Assembly: GCA_008802785.1 (NCBI GenBank)
Contig: VUYT01000005.1
Location: 682,001-746,000, forward strand
DNA: 64,000 bases
Direction of reading: 5' to 3'
Origin: Symmetrospora coprosmae
Taxonomy: Eukaryota; Basidiomycota; Cystobasidiomycetes; Symmetrosporaceae
How positions within the stretch are numbered: position 1 is the stretch's first letter; every line of letters begins with the position of its first letter. A program made the translations under genes and the position numbers. This document shows, piece after piece, positions 21,463-33,812 of the stretch. The notes below the pieces were generated by a model. It was not told the origin of the DNA. It was given only the letters and a program-made list of their open reading frames with translations, and did no database searches.

Positions 21463-24400
21463 ATGGCTGGACCATCCTCGCCTCGACAGCAGCAGCAGCA
21501 GCATCAGCATCAGTATCAACGTGGAGATGGTTATGAGGAGGTTGCAGATGTGCACAGGCACCCGCAGGATAGCGAGGAAGAGGCAGACCTGCATATGCTG
21601 CGGTTGAATGCCGACAGGGGTGGCAGCAGGATGAACAGCACGGGCGAGTCGCACCCGCTGTACCGGGACTACAGCAATCAGAGCAGCGATGGGGTAGCAG
21701 GAGGCGGATATCCGTACTACAGTCGTGGCTATCCAGTCGCTGGTGACGATGCTGCTGCTGCATCATCGAGCTATTTCCCGCCTGGCCAAGGCGGCCACCG
21801 CGACCTCGACGGAGGCGCCGCCGCGCAGCACGGTGACGCACCAGCGAGTTTTACGCAGTCGGACCTCTCCCTCCCTCTGTATCGGTCGAGGAGCCACTCG
21901 CTGCTCATGCCGAATGTGGGCGGCAGATCTGACGATACCAGCGCAGATCCCATCAGCATCAGCAGCGGTAGTCGCGTTGCTCGCGGACAGGGCTACAGCC
22001 TGGACCGACGTGACACCAACGCCTCCCGCTCGGGCTCGGGCTCATCAGGCTCGTCAGAAGCTCGAGCAGGAGGCGCTCCCATCATGTCGACGCCTACGGG
22101 CATCAGCAACCGCGATGGCCAATATCAGCAGCAACCGCAGCGGCCCCGTGTGCGAGCTGTCGACTTTGTCACCGGGCAGAGCTTCCGGAGCGAGCCTCCA
22201 GGAGAACAGCAGCGAGCTCGCGCCGTAGAGCAGCAGAGCAACATCAATGCAGACGCTGCATCGCACCCGGTACACAAGAATAGCAAAGGAAGGAATGTCG
22301 ATTTTGCACAGAGCGTCTCGCAGGCGCTCAGTGAGAATCTCGACCGCGAGAAAGGCGAAAAGGGCGAGTGGCTAGAGGACCGCAACGGTGGCAGTGCACC
22401 CGAGAAAGCACCCAGTCTCGCACGAACAATGTCAGATTACGAGGCGGAGGATGACAACACGACGTTTGACGATTACGACTGGGATATGGACGACGAGCTC
22501 ACGCGCCAGCTCGACCAAAAGTACGAGGAAGAATACAAGAAGCAGCAGGACGCGGCCAATGTGCCTGCGCGAAAGAGGAGTGCCGTTGTGCGGCGGTTCT
22601 CGCCTATCCAGTGAGCGATGACGAGGCTTGACGGCCATTGCTCTCCCGAAGGCGCATCTGCTGACCGCTCTCCTGCGTTGTTTCAGCCTTGGGAAGCTCT
22701 TGCTGTTCACTTTCGCCGGAAACGTCCTCCTCGTGTTGCTCCTCATCACACCCGCACTTGTCGTGCAGTTCTTGGTCAAGAACCCTACATCAGACGCTCA
22801 CCTCATCTACGTTTGCGACAACATTCAAGCCTGGTGTTACTGGGTCGCCTTCAACTTCATCGCAAAGTGGGGAATCCATGCGGCCTTCGAGATTATCCCT
22901 CGGTGAGTTGTGAAATGCGTCTCCTGCTCCCAGCCGTCACATTGTCTTACGTCCTTCTGTTGCGACTCCACCTCCGCCAGCGTTTTCGTCTTTATCGTCG
23001 AGCTGATCTGGGGAGATACCAACGAGACGTTCCGGGGCTGGGTAGAGATCTTCAACGCCAGCAAGGGCTACATCAAGCCCTTGTTCTTCTCTGGCTTCTT
23101 CTGGGGCTCCTTCGCCGTCACCTTCAACTCGATCTTCGACCTGCGCTCCTCGTCAGACCCGGAGAACAGCTCGCGCGCGCCCTACACGTACCGTGTGTAC
23201 CAGGTCGTCCAGCTTCTATTCTTCATTGCGCTCGTCTGGTCAATCGAAAAGATCATCATCCGCTTCATATCGCTGCAGTTCCACGCCGTCGCGTTCGCCG
23301 ACCGCATCAAGGACAACTCGTTTGCCCTTGCGACCATCGACAAGCTGAAGGACTACCGGCCAAAGCGAAAGACTCGGACTGCCCCAGGAACGCCCTCCGC
23401 GACACCAGGAAGCGCAGGCTTCTACCTTGGTAGTTCGCACGGCTTTGGCAGCGGCCATCGGTCGGGAGCACACACTCCTGTGCCGGGCTTCCTTAGCCCT
23501 CGACAGGGCAGCGGGAGCACACCAGGAACACCTGTCGGCGATTCGGGCGTCCCGCCGGCCTCTCGCCACTCTGTCTGGTCGAGATTGCCCATCCCCGCGG
23601 CGCTCAAGCCGTCTTCTCCGGGGACCGGCGACATTGCCAATTTCCGCGAGACAAACCCTATCCCGCTACAGACAACTTCACCGCACACGACATCGCCGCT
23701 GAGCCGCTCTCAGGGCCAAAGCCAGGCCTCACCATCGGGCCCGCCTACACATGGTCGTATCCGGAACGACACCGGTTACAGTGCCAGCAGCGGGACCGCA
23801 ACGCCCGCAACGCCCGGTCCGGGGACAGTCGAGACAAACGCAGAAAAGCTTGTCTCTGACAAGGGAACGAAGCGGATGACGGGCATCTTCGGCAAGAAGA
23901 CCGTCGTCACGGCGCAGGAGATTGCAGCGCAGGCTCTGGTCGACCCGCTCAAGACGCTGCAGAATCCGACGCTCGTCAAGAACGGCCTGGGCCTTGAGCT
24001 GGGCTCACCATCTGAGGCGACGAAGCTCGCGAGGAACCTATTCTACGCCTTCCGACAGGACCCATCGCGCACGTATCTCATCACGTCCGACTTCAACGTG
24101 GCTTTCCCGACACAGGCGGAGGCAGAGGCGGCGTTCTCGGTCTTTGACAAGGATGGCAACGGCGATATCTCCAGGCCGGAGATCAGGCATACTATTCTTG
24201 CAGCGTACAAGGAGAGGCGCTTCTTGGCGCGGTCGCTACAGGACGTCTCGGAGGCCGTATCGACACTCGATAAGCTGTTCCAGGTGGTCGCACTACTTGT
24301 AAGTTGTCTAGCGGGACCACTCAATGGACAATGCAGTGCCCTAACATTCTGACTTTGCCCTCAACATCTCTGCAGATCGTCTTCCTCATTGCCGCATCAG

Positions 24401-25427
24401 TATTCGATCTCGACATTTGGAGCAACCTGACGACCGCATACACGCTGGCAATTGCCGTGTCCTTCATCTTTAAGAGTGAGTCTCTTCAGTATGCCATCTC
24501 TCCGAGGCTTAGCTGATTCGAGGAGGGTTATTCCTTAACAGGCGCTGCTCAGAGCATCTTCGACAGTGTCATCTTCCTCTTTGCCACTCATGTAGCCTGT
24601 TTCCACCGGTCCGCCATCCTTGCGAGACTCGAGCTGATCTGTGACGCTTTCTCAACAGCCCTTCGATACGGGAGACCGTGTCTCACTCGAAGGCGATGTA
24701 TACGTCGTCAAGCAGCTCGGCCTCTTCTCGACACTCTTTGTGCGCTGGGATAGCACAGAAACGCTCATATCGAATAGCAAGCTGGGTCAGCTCACCATCA
24801 CCAACTTCCGGAGGTCACCTCCGCAGTTTGAGAATGCCACACTGCAGATCGGATGGAACACCACGCTCGAGCAGCTGGATGCCCTAGAGGCAAAGATGAA
24901 TGACTGGCTGTCAAAGGACGAGAAGCGAATGTAGGTTGTGCAGCTACTGCTGCGATTGGCAACATCGCCGCTGCTGACGCTGCTGACGCTTCTGAATGGA
25001 TCTTGACAGGTTCGCGCCTTCGACGGCGATCGTCCTGCAGAATTTCCAGTTCATGCGCTACATCGAGGTGACGGTCGGCATGACGCATCGCGCAAATTGG
25101 CAGGACTGGGGCGAGCGATGGAACCGGCGCACAGCCTTCCATGCTGCTTTGGCGTACTACTCCAAGGAGTGCGGGATCACGTACGTCAATTCCGCACAGC
25201 CCGTCATGTACTGGCAGAGCGAGCTCGACAACCCTATCCCGGAAGAAGAGGAGGAGGAGGAAGAGGATATTCGCTCGCCGATCAGCCCAATCGAGGGTGG
25301 CAATCATATCCCTGCGCCCGCCGCGCCACTCCAGCCACTCATGGGCTTCTTGCCCCCGGAAGGCTCGACGATGCGCAAGCGCAAGGGATATTCCAAGAGG
25401 AGAGGCATGGCGGGCACAGGCGCATGA
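21463..25427 (+). CDS. EF-hand MscS-type mechanosensitive channel (Msy1/Msy2-like)
   Basis: Seven exons join in phase: 21463-22610, 22687-22902, 22981-24298, 24376-24475, 24542-24591, 24659-24930 and 25010-25427 (1,173 aa). A disordered, Gln/Ser-rich cytosolic N-terminus of about 380 aa is followed by transmembrane helices (KLLLFTFAGNVLLVLLLITP, VFVFIVELIWG, VVQLLFFIALVWSIEKIII). A canonical EF-hand loop DKDGNGDISRPE sits at about residues 844-855. After it come the last helices (IVFLIAASVFDLDIW) and the MscS beta domain (PFDTGDRVSLEGDVYVVKQL). This order matches fission yeast Msy1/Msy2, ER/plasma-membrane channels that shape Ca2+ signals during hypo-osmotic shock. The C-tail has an acidic run and a basic end (MRKRKGYSKRRG). 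Confidence 0.92.
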
Positions 25428-25625
25428 CGCTGTTGGCTGGTGTCGCCGCCCGCTTTCGCGATCCCTTGAACGTAAAGTCTGCTTCTCATAGAGTCGGCCT
25501 GGAGCCATGTATCCCATCTTTCGCATCTGCATCTAGTCGTTCTCTCCTTTATTAGACTGCACTACCGCCATAGGCGATGTTGTGAGTCCGCAGCAATGCA
25601 TTGCCTTTCTTCGAGGCTGAATTGC

Positions 25626-28600
25626 TTAACTTGCCTCCCGCGACAACAACTCGAGCGAGATGGGGCGATCTGATAGCACAGTAAGGGTGTAAGAAGCCAG
25701 CACGCCTGGTGAGTAGGTCGAAGGTATGATCAAGTAGCCTGCTGTAGATGGCCTCAAGCGGATCTCGGGTGTGACACAGCCCGCAACGAAAGTCGAATAA
25801 GCTCCGCTGCTGGCGACTTCCTGACCTGGTCGAACGCCACCATCGGCATTTTGCGCGGCAGCAAAGATTGTCACGTTCGTGGGGGCATCGTGCGCTTGCG
25901 CTGCCAGCTGAAGGCGCACTCTGAGTGCATGTCTGCTCCTCAGCATTTTGCGCTGTCCCAAAGAAGACGGGAGCGAAATCAACGCACCTAAACAAGCACG
26001 CAGACGCTACGACGAATCTGTAAGTCGGGTTCGTGCGATAACTAGTGCTACGCGGACCGCCTCCTGCAGACGTCTCCGTCCACTTGCCGCGTATAAGTTT
26101 GGTGAAGCGGCCCGCATCCTCCTGCGGCAGCAGCTTTGCCCCTATAGCGAAGGAAGCATGCACTCGCAGATTGAAATCTGCAGCCACTCCTGCTTCAAAG
26201 GTGGACGGGATGAGTGCATAAGAGCCTGGCTGTAGTGATGACAGCACTACGCAAGCTGTGCCTCGCGAGTACGCCCCTTGGCTGCTGTCGGCAATAACAG
26301 TTGCCGTCTCCAAGCTGGAAGGCAGGCCATCTCAGCACTTTGTTCCTGCCTGACATCGTCTACTTCATGGCTAGACCCACTTTTCCAGTCTCGCATCGGG
26401 CCCAGGACTTTTGATTAGCTTGAGATTGACCGGTACGGAGTCATCGAGATGCAGCACGGCCCGGAGGGTGGTCTTCTTGGTCGACTCCGGGATTGTGAAA
26501 GAGTATTGAGGATTATGGATGTAGGTTGGCAGCGCCGCACTTCCCCCCGCGCTCTTACCGGTCCACTTGCCCAATATCTTACAGTTCCCGCCAAAGTCGT
26601 CAGCCCTTTGATGAGGCATATGAGCTAACTGCGTTTGACACACCTTCTCCGAGAACGGTAGGCCTGGGGACCCGTCCGCTACGCGCATCGGACAGTCGGA
26701 GTACATGCCGACGCTGAAACGGAGCTCTTGCGATATGCCCTGCCGGACCAGCAATACCTTCACCCGGGCTTGTGGCCGTTCCGGCTGGTACTTCAGCTGG
26801 ACGTCTAGCATCAACATATCAATTGCGTAAGTCGAGCAGCAGCCCCAGCACGACTAACCAGTATGTGCGCGCCATTGCTGAGGATGGCAGCCTACCAATG
26901 CCCGAAGGCTGTCAGCTCAACACGCGTCCAAGGCAGCGAGACTCTGGTACTGACCATGGGCAGAGGGCGTAATGATCTGCTAGCAACGAGAGGAGCATCT
27001 TCGTATGCGTGTAGGCCGAGGAATTCGTCCGTTACTGGCTTATCGAAATGGCGAGATACGAGTATCCAGATCGGATCCGGCTCTAGCGAAGGAGACGGAC
27101 CCATCTGGAGATCCAGCAAGAAGACATCGTCGAGATCGCATTGGCTGTTAGATAGGTAAAATGAATCAGGAATGGCATCGATCAGCCTACGTGGTACTCG
27201 GAACGTACCTATGCACGGAGAAGGCATGTTCGAAGCGGCTTGGATCATAGTTGCAGTAGAGCCAGTGAAATCGAGAGCACACGAGCTCCCACGAGACCCG
27301 CACCATCCGACTGGCTTATCGTATTGCATGGTCGTCAGCGAAGCCCTTTGGAGGGACGTGTCTCTGTGCACATCATGGCCTACCTGTTGGCCCTCCTGAT
27401 AATGTCAGGGACTCCAGCCTCTGTTGTAATTCGCTTTGTGACCACGGGTCGGCCAGGTCGAGATATCGCCTGCCAATCCCGTCTTCATGAGCGGCTAGGG
27501 TGGCCTGGAAGTCAGCCGTCGCAGTGAGCTTGTCTACCTGCCTGAGAATACGAACACAAGACGGCAAAGGCGTGTTCGGACGCAAGAACCCTTCCATCTG
27601 GCAGCTGTACCTCGGCCTTTCCCGTTCCGAGGGTCAAAACGCATGAACCTGAAAGTCAAGCGAGCGTGTCAGCCACCGAAGGCCAGATGCCGAGGATTCG
27701 TCTGACCATTGTTAAAATCCCGAAGGATGCGGCGCCAAATCTGCTCGCTGCGGAATTTCGTGCTGGAAATCGGATTGCACGCGTCAGACTGCGGTGGCCT
27801 TCCTCCGGGTATTTGCATAAGGTCGCCCACTCTCGCAAATGAATGCTCTCTGGAATCCAACCGGTAAAGGTACTGGTAATGTGCCTGTCAGCATGCGTGT
27901 TGATCTGAAGCAGACGCGAGCACTCCGTACTAGATGTCAGAGCTCGGTATTCTGCATTCGCCGCGGGAATACGTCAGTCGGCCCTATGAAATGCACGGTG
28001 GGTGGATCGCTTACGATCCGAGCAGGGTGTATCCGCCGTGCAGCTTGACGTACTGTCAATGATGGCAAGAATTCTACGCTATCAGCTGTCTTCCCGCAAG
28101 CTCTGCTCCTCAGCGACTCACAGCCTTCTCTAGTAAAGCTGGCCAGAAGCCTTTGTCAGCCTCAGCAGTTGCGCAGAGGAGCCCACCACCGGCGTCTACC
28201 GGCAAATAGTCATCGATGTCTAAATCACTCCCATCATCAGCCGGAGCGGGTGTAGCGTTGTCCGTATCACAAGTGTGACCTACCGACCTGCGCGCCGTCA
28301 CCGTCAGCGGAGGATCCCTGTCATGTCTCATCATCGCGTACTCACACGGCGGAAGCTGCCATTACAGTGCAACTTCGCTGTATATCGTCCGTTCGGCGAC
28401 AATCGAGGCCAGCCCGATGGGTCTTGCGGGTGCAAGCTATCTAGGGCCAGCTGCCGGAGTGGGAAAACAGCATTGGCTCCAGTCGAGTGAATGCTGCTCC
28501 GCATGAACCGCTTACTCGAGATTGAAACCGATTGTGGTGATGTAGGCAAGCGATCAAAGCGGAGATTACGGAGCAGTCCGTGACGCAGCTTTGCGAGATG

Positions 28601-29263
28601 TCGAGGGCGTCCATATCCCGAGCCAAGATGATTGGACTATCGGAGATTTCTGGAATGCGCCGGAAACGAGCCAACCGTTGTCTTTGGAAGTTGGAGAGTC
28701 GGAAGTGACCCTCAGGGTCGCTGGGATAGCCATCGTAAAATCGTCAGCTGGAGCAGTAGTCACGTTGCTGAGGTCTGTCTCACCTGTACATCTCCTTATC
28801 TCGTGAACTCGCCTCGCCAACTTCAGGCAGTGCTTGCCAGAGCGCATATCTGTGGCCGCTGATCACGGAGGAGGTGTAGAGAACAGCCTCCTGTTCGACT
28901 GCAAATCACCGGCGGATCAGCATTATGGGTAGGGATAGTGACCGCAGAGGGGAGCTAGACAGGCTCACGCTCGTCCAGACAGCTTGTGAGCGCAGAGCGA
29001 ACATCTCGCTTCACGGCCTTTATCTTCTCCGCTCGAGATAGCACGCGACTGGAGGCCAGCTTGAGAGGCTCCCGAGCGCGGTCATTTGCCGCATTTCGAA
29101 TGAGCCACAAGTACGCCTGTGCGGTCTGTATACAAAGCGAATAGGCTGTAGAGAGGTCGCCTTCGCGCTCCTTTCGGACCGCTTTGGCTGCCAGAGCTTG
29201 TGCCGCTTGAAGTCGCTCGTCGAAGGTGACTGCGGGCTGAACAGACCCGCTGAAGCCGCTCAT
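25626..29263 (-). CDS. RIM13: PalB/Rim13-type calpain-like protease (MIT - CysPc - C2-like domains)
   Basis: About 17 exons, from 29263-28969 to 25920-25626 (about 824 aa). Exon ends, 5' to 3': 28898-28784, 28720-28516, 28450-28348, 28219-28122, 28052-28015, 27872-27831, 27762-27707, 27648-27538, 27494-27384, 27314-27209, 27144-26955, 26891-26859, 26796-26644, 26577-26381 and 26314-25988. All close in phase; the start of exon 5 (28219 or 28279) is the least certain. An MIT domain (residues 10-90) is followed by the protease core with Cys186 (SCVTDCSVISAL) and His343 (ASEHAFAVL). The third catalytic position reads Asp370 in YLDLADPWSQ instead of the usual Asn-Pro-Trp. Two C2-like beta domains follow (GKWTGKSAGG, GKWTETSAGGG). 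Rim13/PalB cleaves Rim101/PacC at ESCRT-III platforms in alkaline pH signalling. Confidence 0.85.
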
Positions 29264-29729
29264 GCTCCGCCGAAGTCTTTGGGGTTATGTCGGCATGGAA
29301 GCGCTGGTATGTCGCAAAGCGTTGCGATATTGCGTGAGGGAGTCAGGACGTCTTGTCGTCGGGGATCAAGCTTGTGGCCGCCGGCTGGACTCCGATGCGC
29401 CATGCAGACGCGCGCGAGCCGTGCGGTTTGGCGGCCCGGCACACGAAGCAAGAGACGGTGATGCTTGTCTGCTTCGCACTCCAGCGGGCATGAAGCTGGC
29501 TCGAACAAGCTTACTTGTTTGCTTCACGGGCGCTGCGATCTTTTCGATAGGACAACAGTCAAGGGCACAACTCTAGCGATGAAATAGATAGCGGACAAGC
29601 TGGCAGCAGACCATGGTGTTTTCCCGGTCTAAAGGGCACATGAACGTTGGCGGTAAATGGCATCGCCAGAAGGACTGAAGTTAGGAAGACAGCGAAGCAT
29701 GAAAACTACAGCGGATCGATGCAGGCGGC
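29264..29729. other. Intergenic region between PKA 3' end and RIM13 promoter
   Basis: About 465 bp between two minus-strand genes: the 3'UTR of the kinase and the promoter of the calpain gene. Short open frames here have no family resemblance. No RNA gene seen. Confidence 0.5.
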
Positions 29730-31921
29730 TCAGAAGCACTGCAGATGGACAGAGGCGCGACGTTAGATCGGAATACGCAATGAACACGCATGACGACCGT
29801 ACTCACTGTGAAAAGGTGACCGTGCGGGTCGGGTCCAATCACACCGTACTCGCTGATGTCGATCTCGGCATAGCTGTCAAAGTTGCTCGAGTCGCCATCA
29901 CCCTCGATACGGGGCACGTAGGGCGCTGGAATCTCCTTGCGATAGAGCCGGCTCCAATCGACCTCGGAGAAGTAGGCGTGACCGAAGATATCGCGAGACC
30001 CGTTGGCCAAGTTCCCGAACCGCTTGGTCAAATCTGCCGTGAGGAGGTTGCGCAAGAGATCCTTGGCCTCTTCGGTGAAGTAAGAGGGGTAGCGGATCTT
30101 GCCCGCAATAATCTTCTCGTACAAGCGCATTGGGTTGGAATCCTCGGTGAAGAACGGCGGATAGCCAGCCTGTGCGGAAATGTATGTCAGCGGAAGCGCG
30201 TGATCCGGAAGCAGGCGATGGTGCTCACCAGCATCTCAAAGATCAAGACGCCTAGAGCGTACCAGTCCACGCTCTTATTGTAGCCCTTGGACTGAACAAC
30301 CTCTGGGGCAAGATAGTCGGGCGTGCCGCACAGCGTCCAGGTGATGTCCGGGACATACTTGGCGAAGCCAAAGTCCGTCACCTTGACGTGCCCGTCGGCT
30401 GCGAGGAGGATGTTCTCGGGCTTCAGGTCGCGGTAGATGATATCGAGCGAGTGCAAGTAGTCGAGAGCCAATGCCACTTCAGCAGCAAAGAACTTGGCGA
30501 CCGGATCAGGGAAGCGCTAAGGGATGCACGATGTCAGAACATGCTGTCGGGCATACGGTCCTATCTGTAATGCACACCTGGCTTTTCCTGAGCAGCGAGA
30601 AGAGCTCTCCTCCGCTGACGAAATCCATGACCATGTAGAGATTCTTGCAGTCTTTGAATGTCCCCCACAGATTGACGAGGAACGGGTGCCTGACACGCTC
30701 GAGCATCTCCCGCTCGGAGTTTGTGTGCTCGACCTGCTTCATCTTGACGACCCGCTCCTTGTTGAGCACCTTGACGGCGTAGAAGCGCGAGTTGTGGCAC
30801 GACTTGACGAGGTGCACACGTCCGAATGAACCGGTACCGAGCGTCCGGATAAAGTTGAAGTCCGCAAGCGTGTACCGCGAGCTGGTCTTCCGGATCATGG
30901 ACGAGGTCTGGGAGGGGGTGGGGGAGAATGCGGAGCGGACCGAGGCAAGGGTAGTTGTCGACATCTCCGAAATTGGCCGCTGCGACTGCTGTGGCCGCTG
31001 GTCCTCCAGCATAGGCGAAGGGACCGGCACACGCTCGATTACTGGAGGACTTGGCCGCGGCAAGGGCGCCTGCTGTGCTGAGGCAGCGGCAGACGTTCCG
31101 TGATGCGCATGCTTGACTGATGAGCTCCTCTTCCTGTCGTTATCGCTGTACCCGCTCGGGGTAGTGGCGCTCGTACCACCGCTCGAACTCCTGCCATTTG
31201 CGCTGTTATACAGGATATCCGACCCCTCGCTGGCCGCATAGCTCGATTCGGAGGAGAGTGAGCCTGAGCGCCGGTGGTAGGAAATCTTGGGTTGCGTGTG
31301 CTGCTGATAAGCGGAGGAGGTGTACAGGTCGGGCGTGTAGTGGAGGTCGGAGGTCGAAGCGTGTACGAGCGGCGGGCGGGAGCTGGTGCCTACGGTCGAT
31401 GAACGCCGCCGTGTTGCAAGCTTGGACTGTACGACGCTCTGACGACGTTCGGGCTCGTTTCCAGGCGTAGCAGTCGCCGGCCGCTTAAAGCTGCCATCAG
31501 CTGCCGTCTGTAGTCCCCGCAGGTCCTTCAGCGAAGGCTGCTGCTGCAGCTGGCCGTAAGAGCTGGAGGACGGTTGGGACTGTGCAAGGTGCTGCTGCTG
31601 GTGCTCATACCCGTGTGCCGCGGGAAGAGCCATGGAGGGGGAGGAGGCGGAAGCCGAGAGCACATTGGTGTAAGGTCGGTGATAGGACTGCTGGTAGCTC
31701 TGCTGAGGCCTCGATGGGTCAGGCTGCTGGTAGGTGGGCTGGTGCGGCTTGCTGCTGTCGTAGTGAATGGACATAGCCGACAGAGCGGGCAGAGAGTCCA
31801 TGCTGGACACGACCTTGCTCCCCTTGACATCCCCTCCGACCGTGGAGACTACGACGCCCATTTGAGCATTCTTCTGCTCCGTCTTTTGCGCCGCCGTCTT
31901 CTTGCGGAGCAGAAAAGGCAT
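29730..31921 (-). CDS. cAMP-dependent protein kinase (PKA) catalytic subunit
   Basis: Four exons: 31921-30578, 30516-30229, 30169-29807 and a 9-nt last exon 29738-29730 (667 aa). The N-terminal half (about 345 aa) is Ser/Gln/Pro-rich and disordered, as in many basidiomycete PKA catalytic subunits. The kinase core has the glycine loop GTGSFGRV, the VAIK lysine in [21 protein letters not shown] and the activation segment [14 protein letters not shown] with its phosphorylatable Thr. The AGC C-tail ([13 protein letters not shown]) ends in the hydrophobic motif FTCF, created only by splicing in the tiny last exon. In smuts the PKA pathway controls dimorphism and mating. The regulatory subunit is not in the window. 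Confidence 0.93.
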
Positions 31922-33812
31922 CCTGGTTATGTGCGAGCTTTGTTGCTGCTGGCTGTTATCCTGCTGCTGCTGCCGTTGCTGTGTATGCTCGACCCGTGTG
32001 TTCTCGGGCTGATCACTCCCGAAGTGGGGAGATCGACTTTCGGGAAGGGGCTGAGGCGCCGCAAGCTCTTCCCGGACCCGCGAGGTTGATTAGGTGAAGA
32101 AGAAGCGGGTGTCGCTATAAGAGTCGCGTGAATGTAAACGTGGGTACTGCTCTTTCCTCTTCTTGCACCCGGAGACGGGTTCGTGATCCTCTTCTGGCAG
32201 TGGGTGCCCTGATGCGAAGAGCTGCGCGAGAGGTGAAATGCAGAGACGGGTTTACAGACTGGACAGATGGGCACAGATAGACGTGCGAGTTGGGAGGGTG
32301 TCGTTCGTGAGTGTAGGTGGGTCGGTAAGGGAGAGAGGAGCTGAGTCTGGCGTGTACAGAGGTGGCTCTGCCTTCGCGTATAATGGGTGCGCCTCCCCCT
32401 TCCTCGTCTGTCCTGCAGCAGCTCTTTCGCCGCGGTCTGGCTCTGCTAGCCTTCAGACCGGTCTGCAATTTTCCCTCCCTTGGATCACCTTGCAGCCACG
32501 CCAATGCAGTCGAGTCTCTGGATCTCTCTCTCTGCTCTTTGAACGGGGCCTGGCCTGCCACTTGCGGTTTCGGGCGTTTTTCTAGGTGAAAGGGCGGGTG
32601 GCGGGGCGGGCTGGCGGGTCTTCAGGCAGCTGAAGCGGCCTTGAGTTCGGGGACTGTCCTGATCCTGGCCCATCCCGCGATGAGCTGCACATCATCGTCA
32701 TGGCTCCTTCTTGCTCGCTCTTGCCAACCTCCCTAATGCGGGATAAGAGCGCTGGTGCTGGCTCTGCCGGGACCTGATCGCACCCAGGCGATGCTCCCGA
32801 AAGCGGGTGGAGCCGACGAAACAGGCAGGAGGGAGCGGCCGCGGGACCGAGGAGCACCCCAGCGGCTTGGGCTCATACGGTTGCAATGGCATTATCCCCA
32901 ACCTGATGTAATGCACTGAGTCAGCCTGGAGGTGCTGCGTTGTCATCCATCCGTCCGCTGCACGTACGGGTACCGGTACCTGAGTCCGCTGCTCCCAAGT
33001 CGCCCTCCGAGTCCCTCCTGTTCGCGGGCGGCACCCGTTCTCAGCACCAGCCGCAAGTATCGCTGGGTCCCTCGGACTAGTAACGGGCCTTGGACGATGC
33101 GCAGATGCCCTCGCTATAGTAGCAAGTGAGGGCGATTCAGAGCAGCGGCGCTTTCTCGGGTGCAGGGGACGGCGGCGGCGGAGCGAGCGAGCGAGTGACG
33201 ACGGCGCGGCCGTGTCTCAGGTGATGATGGCCTCGGCTTGTTGCTCACCACGAAGGGTGCAGCTTGACAATGCAGCAGTTCCATGCTCGAATGGCACTGC
33301 ATGCGAGATACCAGTTCCTTCCTGCCGCTGCATGGCATTGCAGGCCATATATGAGGAGGCGAATGAATGGTCCAGGCCTTGCCGTCTTTTCGGAGCTCGG
33401 AGGCAGCCCGTCCTCCTCACACGTGCCCGTATAGGATCCTGTCAAGTCGGACGCTTTCACGACTCTCCTCGCATCACATCATGAAGGACAGTGGGTCTTG
33501 CAGGTGCTCAATCAACGGAATGAACGCGGCCCGGAGCGACCCGTCACCTTCGTCTACATGGCCGTCTACATGGCAAATGGAGCGATGCTCGGAGCGCCCT
33601 GACTCATGGCCCCGTACGCCTGCATGGTGGCAGCGTCAGCCCGCTGCTGACGTTGTGCGGCCAGATCTTTCAGACCCTGCGCAGTGAAGTCAAGCTTCGG
33701 TGGCTGCGCTTGCCATGGCGTCCTGTGGCGCTGAGCAGCTGTGAATGGGCGAAAGCAGATGGGCGCGTCAGAAGGTTGGCTGAAGTCACCACGAGCTCAA
33801 CGGGGTTCAATG
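31922..33812. other. Long 1.9-kb intergenic region upstream of PKA
   Basis: The longest gene-free stretch in the window, between PKA and the first SUR7-like gene (both minus). The first 600 bp next to PKA are CT/AG-skewed with pyrimidine runs, which suits a long promoter or leader. Open frames here (for example 32115-32561 minus, 33212-33484 plus) lack domain resemblance, good starts or partner exons. I find no tRNA. Confidence 0.5.

Noticed and set aside
31574-32089. 171-aa plus-strand ORF opposite the PKA N-terminus
   Set aside because: Antisense of Gln/Ser-rich low-complexity sequence; Leu/Val runs are an artefact.
32115-32561. 148-aa minus-strand ORF upstream of PKA
   Set aside because: Ser/Arg-rich, no homology, lies in the probable PKA leader.
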